From NCBI GenBank assembly GCA_005883295.1, contig VAWV01000177.1, forward strand, positions 1,429 through 12,046: a DNA stretch of 10,618 nucleotides, in the 5' to 3' direction. Source of the DNA: Actinomycetota bacterium (GTDB lineage: Bacteria > Actinomycetota > Thermoleophilia > Solirubrobacterales > Thermoleophilaceae). Within the stretch, counting starts at the first letter, position 1. Each line of letters begins with the position of its first letter. The notes below the pieces were generated by a model. That model was not told where the DNA came from and did no database searches. It saw only the letters and a program-made list of their open reading frames with translations. Positions 7,167 through 10,618 of this stretch are shown piece after piece. A program made the position numbers and the translations under genes.

Positions 7167-7775
7167 ATGCCGAAGTTCCCGAACGTGCTCGGCGCGGCGA
7201 TGAAGCGGCAGACGACGAATCCGCCCGAGCGCGCCGACGAGCTCGCGGACTTCGTGCTCCAGGACCAGAATGGCGAGGACGTGCGCCTCGGCGACACCTG
7301 GAGCGATGGCCCGGCCGTGCTGGTCTGGCTCCGCCACTACGGCTGAATCTTCTGCCGAGCGCACGCGGTGCAGTTGCATCGCCACCGGGAGGACTTCGAC
7401 AGGGTCGGCGCGCGGCTCGTCGTGATCGGCCAGGGCACGCCGCGTCACGCGGAGCACTTCATCGAGGAGTACGGCCTGGACGGCATGCAGGTGCTGGTCG
7501 ACCCCGACCGCAAGACCTACGAGGCCGCGGGCGCGAAGATCGCGACGGTTGACGAGCTGTGGCACCCGCGAATCGTCGCCCGCGGTACCAAGATCGCGGC
7601 GACGGATCGAATCGTCCAGGGCCGCACGCAGGGCCACGCGGCACAGCTCGGCGGGGTGCTGGTGGTCGCGCGTGACGGCAGCATCGCGTGGGCGCACATG
7701 TCCGATGACGCGAGTGACAACCCGCCAACCGAGGAGGTCCTTCAGGCGGCTCGTACAGCTGCCGATACCGCTTGA
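7167..7775 (+). CDS. Selenocysteine-containing AhpC/TSA_2 (SelL/PRXL2-like) redox protein, UGA read through
   Basis: Read continuously, with UGA 7344-7346 as selenocysteine, this is a 202-residue thioredoxin-fold protein. The start is ATG 7167, with AGGG 7 bases upstream. Residues 27-46 (ADFVLQDQNGEDVRLGD) are the opening strands of a peroxiredoxin-like fold. The active site is WLRHYG-U60-IF-C63-RAH, aligning with the (R)xxGCxxCR motif of AhpC/TSA_2 proteins, so Sec replaces the first catalytic cysteine. The same frame continues with family features: VVIGQGTPRHAEHFIEEYGL, LVDPDRKTYEAAG, then QLGGVLVVARDGSIAWAHMS (160-179). Family members reduce peroxides or disulfides through the two redox residues; the substrate here is unknown. 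A bacterial SECIS-like hairpin starts just after the UGA. Conventional calling would give a 60-residue and a 135-residue fragment. The alternatives are a nonsense mutation or a base error (TGC to TGA). The exact position, intact flanks and hairpin argue for recoding; selA, selB, selC and selD are not in the window. Confidence 0.88.
7347..7393 (+). promoter_or_regulatory. Candidate bacterial SECIS element (selenocysteine insertion hairpin)
   Basis: Upper stem 7365-7371 (GCGGTGC) pairs with 7376-7382 (GCATCGC), 7 bp with one G-U, closing a four-base loop AGUU at 7372-7375. A guanine early in a short apical loop is the known SelB-recognition hallmark of bacterial SECIS elements. The loop lies 26-29 bases after the UGA, inside the usual window. 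A lower helix can form from 7348-7352 with 7389-7393 and from 7355-7357 with 7386-7388, so the full hairpin begins almost at the UGA, like E. coli fdhF. It is inside the coding sequence and encodes IFCRAHAVQLHRHRED. Confidence 0.75.
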
Positions 7776-7801
7776 CAGCCGCATTTGCGCGGCGCTACCC
7801 T
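7772..7801 (+). promoter_or_regulatory. Promoter of initiator tRNA, TTGACA-18-TACCCT
   Basis: A perfect -35 box TTGACA (7772-7777), an 18-base spacer and TACCCT (7796-7801) place the expected start near 7808, about 5 bases before the mature tRNA. The -35 box contains the TGA stop codon (7773-7775) of the selenoprotein gene, so the two units abut without a gap. Confidence 0.8.
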
Positions 7802-7812
7802 TCCCTTTGCGA

Positions 7813-7886
<74 letters not shown>

Positions 7887-7890
7887 CTCG

Positions 7891-7917
7891 AGGGCCTCGG
7901 CATCCCGCCGGGGCCTT
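7891..7917 (+). terminator. Hairpin terminator after tRNA-fMet
   Basis: Bases 7893-7901 (GGCCTCGGC) pair with 7907-7915 (GCCGGGGCC), 9 bp with one G-U and a 5-base loop, extendable by G7892-T7916 and A7891-T7917. It begins 5 bases after the tRNA and is followed by CGTTATGTC, without a real U-tract. Its place right behind the tRNA makes termination the likely role. Confidence 0.65.
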
Positions 7918-7962
7918 CGTTATGTCTCGTGAAACCCAGTCCGTCGGGCCCTTAGATCAGCC

Positions 7963-9480
7963 GTGTTTCCTTCGGCGCGCTTTCTGGTCCGGCCGTCCGC
8001 TCTCTGTCTTCTCCTTGTCACGCTCGCCGCCAGCCCTGCGCCGGCGCGCAGCGTGGTACAGGTGCGTGGAAGCGCCGATGTCACTGACCCGGAGGGGGGC
8101 GCGTTCTGGACCACCGTGACCCTGCAGACCGTCCTCGCCGGGCGGCGCGTCGCGATCTCGGCGTATGACCACGAGGTGATTCCGCGCGTGCTGCTGATGC
8201 GACGCAATGGGTCGGTGCGGCTGCTGCCTGAGTTCGACGGACCATTGGACCTTCCGGCGATCACGTTCTACCGCTTCGCTCCGCACGCCTACGCCGTCGG
8301 CGGGCAGACGCAGGCCATTGCGGCTTCGAGCACCTTGCTCGTGGTGGCGAACAGCTACAGCACGCGCAACTCTGACTTTGGGGGCTATCGCGTCGGCGGG
8401 TTTCACCGCCCACCCGGTCGCTGGCATCGCTGTCCCGGGATCGCAGAATTATTTGCGATTCCGTTGGCGGTGAGTGGGAGCGCGTTCGCACACCCGATCT
8501 GCGATGCCAAGTCGATCGGCGTCGTGGTCCGTGATCTCCGGCGGCGGGGCTCCCCGGCGCGCCGCTTGAAGCCCCCGGCCGGCTACCGCCTGGGCCAGCT
8601 CGACCTGCCGAGCGTGAAAATGGCCGGCCGGTTCCTGGCTCTCCGCTCAGGGGAGTACTCGAAGGGCGTGTTGCAGGTGTTCGATTGGCGGAGCGGACGC
8701 GAGGTCTACCGAGTGCCTCCGAGCGAGCTGAGCGACGACTTCGGCTTCTCGGTGCAGCCCGACGGCAAGGTCGCGATCAGTCAGCGCGACATCGCCCCCG
8801 TGGAGACAAGTTGCGAGCGTCACACGCGGATCGCGTGGTACTCGCCTCGAGAGCCATGGCCTCACACGCTGCCATACCGCCCGTGCGGTCCCGAGCTTGC
8901 AATGGCGCGTGACCGGATCGTCTATCCAGGATCCGCCGGTCTCGGGAGCGCCCTTTTCATGACAGACACTCGCGGTCGCAAACCACTGCGACTGAGCGGC
9001 ATGCTCGGGTCCTGGGACCCTTCCTTGCCGCCCTTCGACTTCGACGGAACCCGCATCGCGTATGGACAGACAGCGTGTATCGACGAGCGGGTCGTCCGGG
9101 ACAAGATTCGGTCGATTGCTCGGCGGGGATATCTGCGCGCGATGACCTGTCCGCTGCAGTTCGCGGGCCGAAACGGGATCGACGAAGGATGGGGCGGAAC
9201 CATCTCGGTGCGGGTGAGATGTCCCGCGGGGTGCAAGGGTGCATGGTCGATCGACACTGTGGGACGCCATCACCGGATGCTCGTGGACGGTGGGGACTTC
9301 AGGCTTCCGCCCGGCATCGGAACCCTCCACAGTGTGGAGAGCGCGCTGCCGCACAAGTACGCGAGCCGCAAGCCTGCCCATCGGCGGGTGCGCCTCGTGA
9401 TCAGAGCGCAGCAGCCGAACGGTCCTGACAGGACCGCCACCCGCACGATCACGATCCTCACCACCCGGCTGGCCAAGTAG
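7963..9480 (+). CDS. Secreted protein of unknown function, possible beta-propeller
   Basis: I do not recognise a named family. The 505-residue product starts at GTG 7963, chosen because it gives a normal signal peptide (residues 1 to about 29: basic FLVRPSA start, LCLLLVTLAAS core, APARS end); no ribosome binding site is visible. The mature part has repeated short strand-rich units with hydrophobic-aromatic pairs such as RFLALRSGEYSKGVLQVFDWRSGREVYRVP, FSVQPDGKVAISQRD and LFMTDTRGRKPLRL. These resemble TolB/WD40-type propeller blades, where each unit reads a value, prints a label and adds a modifier. The last part (about 410-500) looks like a separate beta domain with VRCPAGCKGAWSI (Cys420, Cys424). 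Many such proteins occur in Thermoleophilia genomes without known roles. It acts outside the cytoplasm, as inferred from the signal peptide. There is no operon partner on either side. Confidence 0.8.
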   Translation: MFPSARFLVRPSALCLLLVTLAASPAPARSVVQVRGSADVTDPEGGAFWTTVTLQTVLAGRRVAISAYDHEVIPRVLLMRRNGSVRLLPEFDGPLDLPAITFYRFAPHAYAVGGQTQAIAASSTLLVVANSYSTRNSDFGGYRVGGFHRPPGRWHRCPGIAELFAIPLAVSGSAFAHPICDAKSIGVVVRDLRRRGSPARRLKPPAGYRLGQLDLPSVKMAGRFLALRSGEYSKGVLQVFDWRSGREVYRVPPSELSDDFGFSVQPDGKVAISQRDIAPVETSCERHTRIAWYSPREPWPHTLPYRPCGPELAMARDRIVYPGSAGLGSALFMTDTRGRKPLRLSGMLGSWDPSLPPFDFDGTRIAYGQTACIDERVVRDKIRSIARRGYLRAMTCPLQFAGRNGIDEGWGGTISVRVRCPAGCKGAWSIDTVGRHHRMLVDGGDFRLPPGIGTLHSVESALPHKYASRKPAHRRVRLVIRAQQPNGPDRTATRTITILTTRLAK

Positions 9481-9489
9481 CTGGAAGGA

Positions 9490-9504
9490 GCGGGACGGAC
9501 CCGC
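9490..9504 (+). terminator. Small hairpin after the secreted protein gene, possible terminator
   Basis: GCGGG (9490-9494) pairs with CCCGC (9500-9504) around a 5-base loop, 9 bases after the stop codon. It is short and lacks a U-tract, so termination is only a guess. The rest of the 110-base gap to 9590 shows no clear promoter. Confidence 0.3.
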
Positions 9505-9590
9505 AGCATGACCATCTGCGCGTCACCAGATCCCGGTTAAGGCTGGAGCCGCCGGTGGCGCAATCACCGTGTCGCTGAGAAGGTGGGCAT

Positions 9591-10618
9591 GTGACGGGAC
9601 GGCGGGCAGGGCGCACACTCGCGGCGGCAGCATCGGCAGCGGTGCTCGGGCTCGCCCTCGCGGGCAACGCGTTCGCCGCGGTTATCGACGTGACCACGAC
9701 GGCCGACGAGTCGAGCGCCGGTGACGGCTGCTCGCTTCGCGAAGCGGTAGCCGCTGCGAATAGCGACGGTACGGGACCAGGTGGCGACTGCTCCCAAGGT
9801 GCCGGTAGTGACACGATCAACGTCCCGGCGAGCGTGGGCCACTACGTCCTGGACGGAGCGGGCGGCGAGCTCTCGCTCTCGAGCGACCTCACGATTCAGG
9901 GCTCTGGCGGTGCCAACACGGTGATCGACGGCGGTGGGACGCATCGCGTGTTCGAGATCGCGGCGGGGGCGCATGCCGAGCTCCGGGACCTCACGGTGAC
10001 CGGTGGGCGTACGGCCACGCCAGCTCCCAAGGGCCCGGGCCCGGACAACAGCGGGACGCCGGGCGCAGAGAGTGTTGGGCCGCACGGCGACACGGCTCCT
10101 AATGGCGGCGGCATACTGAGCGCCGGGACGCTCGCACTCGTGGGCGTGACCGTCACCGATAACGCCACGGGGAACGGCGGCGACGCAGGCCCGGGGGGCG
10201 TCCCAGGAAGCGCGGGCGGCGCGGCGGGCGGCAACAGCATCGGCGGCAACGGAGGTAATTCCGGCCACGGTGGCGGCGTCGCCGCGACGGCGGGGAGCCT
10301 CAGCGTCGTGGACAGCACAATCTCGGCGAACTCGACCGGTCACGGCGGTGCGGGTGGTGACGGCGGAACGGGTGGCGCCGGCGACCCCGGCACAACCCAG
10401 GGCCTGAACGGCGGCTGGAGCCGCGGCGCGGCGGGCGGCACATCGGGCGAGGGCGGGGGCGTCTGGGCCGACACGGGGGTGGCAGTCTCGGTGTCGGGTT
10501 CGGTCATTGCGGACAACACGATCGGAGCCGGAGGACGCGGCGGAGACGCCGGAACCGGAGGGGCGGGCGGCGCGGGCGCTTTGGGCTCAGGCGGGAACGG
10601 TGGGCTCTCGATCGGCGG
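9591..10618 (+). CDS. CSLREA-domain secreted beta-helix protein, N-terminal part (runs off window)
   Basis: The frame is open from GTG 9591 to the window end (342 full codons). A TGA at 9576-9578 lies upstream in frame and GAGAAGGTGG (9577-9586) gives a good ribosome binding site, so this start is well fixed. Residues 1-29 are a signal peptide (GRRAGR, Ala/Leu-rich core, cleavage likely after AFA). Residues 31-60 carry the CSLREA motif: VTTTADE, then DGCSLREAVAAAN with Cys47; Cys67 in GGDCSQG may pair with it. DTINVP, LTIQGSGGANTVIDGGG and FEIAAGAHAELRDLTVTGG are typical rungs of a right-handed parallel beta-helix. From residue 172 on, rungs alternate with very Gly-rich loops. CSLREA proteins are extracellular and often end in a surface-anchoring signal, which would be outside the window. 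The function is unknown; adhesion or polysaccharide binding is only inference. Confidence 0.88.
   Translation, partial: MTGRRAGRTLAAAASAAVLGLALAGNAFAAVIDVTTTADESSAGDGCSLREAVAAANSDGTGPGGDCSQGAGSDTINVPASVGHYVLDGAGGELSLSSDLTIQGSGGANTVIDGGGTHRVFEIAAGAHAELRDLTVTGGRTATPAPKGPGPDNSGTPGAESVGPHGDTAPNGGGILSAGTLALVGVTVTDNATGNGGDAGPGGVPGSAGGAAGGNSIGGNGGNSGHGGGVAATAGSLSVVDSTISANSTGHGGAGGDGGTGGAGDPGTTQGLNGGWSRGAAGGTSGEGGGVWADTGVAVSVSGSVIADNTIGAGGRGGDAGTGGAGGAGALGSGGNGGLSIG
10104..10618 (+). repeat. Imperfect tandem repeat units encoding glycine-rich beta-helix rungs
   Basis: Three units begin with GGG(I/V) at 10104, 10269 and 10452 (residues 172, 227 and 288), spaced 55 and 61 codons. Each has a strand pair (for example LALVGVTVTDN, LSVVDSTISAN, VSVSGSVIADN), then a conserved N-(A/S/T)-T-(I)-G step and a Gly/Asn/Asp-rich loop of 20-40 residues. 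The similarity is at protein level; DNA identity is low outside GGC/GGN runs. Confidence 0.7.

Noticed and set aside
7167..7346. The 60-residue fragment ending at UGA and the 135-residue fragment starting at GTG 7368 as two separate genes or a pseudogene
   Set aside because: Each is only part of one thioredoxin fold, the frame is identical on both sides, the GTG lies in the SECIS stem without a ribosome site, and the UGA sits precisely on the catalytic cysteine position.
6155..7552. A long 465-codon plus-strand frame antisense to ppx
   Set aside because: Low-complexity Arg/Ala/Gly-rich translation; ppx on the other strand explains the DNA with clear catalytic motifs.

Overview
The window is about 10.6 kb of GC-rich DNA from an actinobacterium. 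The mix of a late mce-operon segment, a HAMP-type class III cyclase, short actinobacterial-style Ppx, secreted beta-propeller-like and CSLREA beta-helix proteins suggests Thermoleophilia (Solirubrobacterales/Gaiellales-like). That placement is inference from gene content, not a sequence match.

Left block, plus strand (1-5903): the 3' part of one Mce-family lipid-transport protein, a complete second Mce protein overlapping it by one base, a six-TM HAMP adenylate cyclase, and an IlvG-like thiamine-diphosphate enzyme. The gaps are short (1-base overlap, 57 bases, 11 bases), so the last genes may be co-transcribed. A strong hairpin at 5923-5954 closes the block.

Middle (5904-6187) is a 284-base gap between convergent genes. 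It has no credible protein. On the minus strand it has a good sigma-70-like promoter (TTGCCC, 17-base spacer, TATACT), long interleaved inverted repeats, and a hairpin whose one plus-strand mismatch becomes a G-U pair on the minus strand. It is a candidate structured small RNA of about 190 nt with no family I can name. To its right, on the minus strand, is a Ppx/GppA phosphatase.

Key locus (7167-7775): diverging from ppx is a thioredoxin-fold AhpC/TSA_2 (SelL/PRXL2-type) redox protein with an in-frame UGA exactly where the first active-site cysteine of the CxxC motif belongs. The frame and the family similarity continue past it, and a hairpin with an AGUU loop follows at a distance suited to a bacterial SECIS element. 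I read it as a 202-residue selenoprotein with a UxxC active site (Sec60, Cys63). Conventional gene calling would split it into a 60-residue and a 135-residue fragment, or call it a pseudogene. No selenocysteine machinery genes lie in the window.

Right block (7772-10618): a clear promoter whose -35 box overlaps the selenoprotein stop codon drives initiator tRNA-Met, followed by a hairpin terminator. Then come a secreted 505-residue protein of unknown function and the start of a secreted CSLREA-domain, glycine-rich beta-helix protein that runs off the window.
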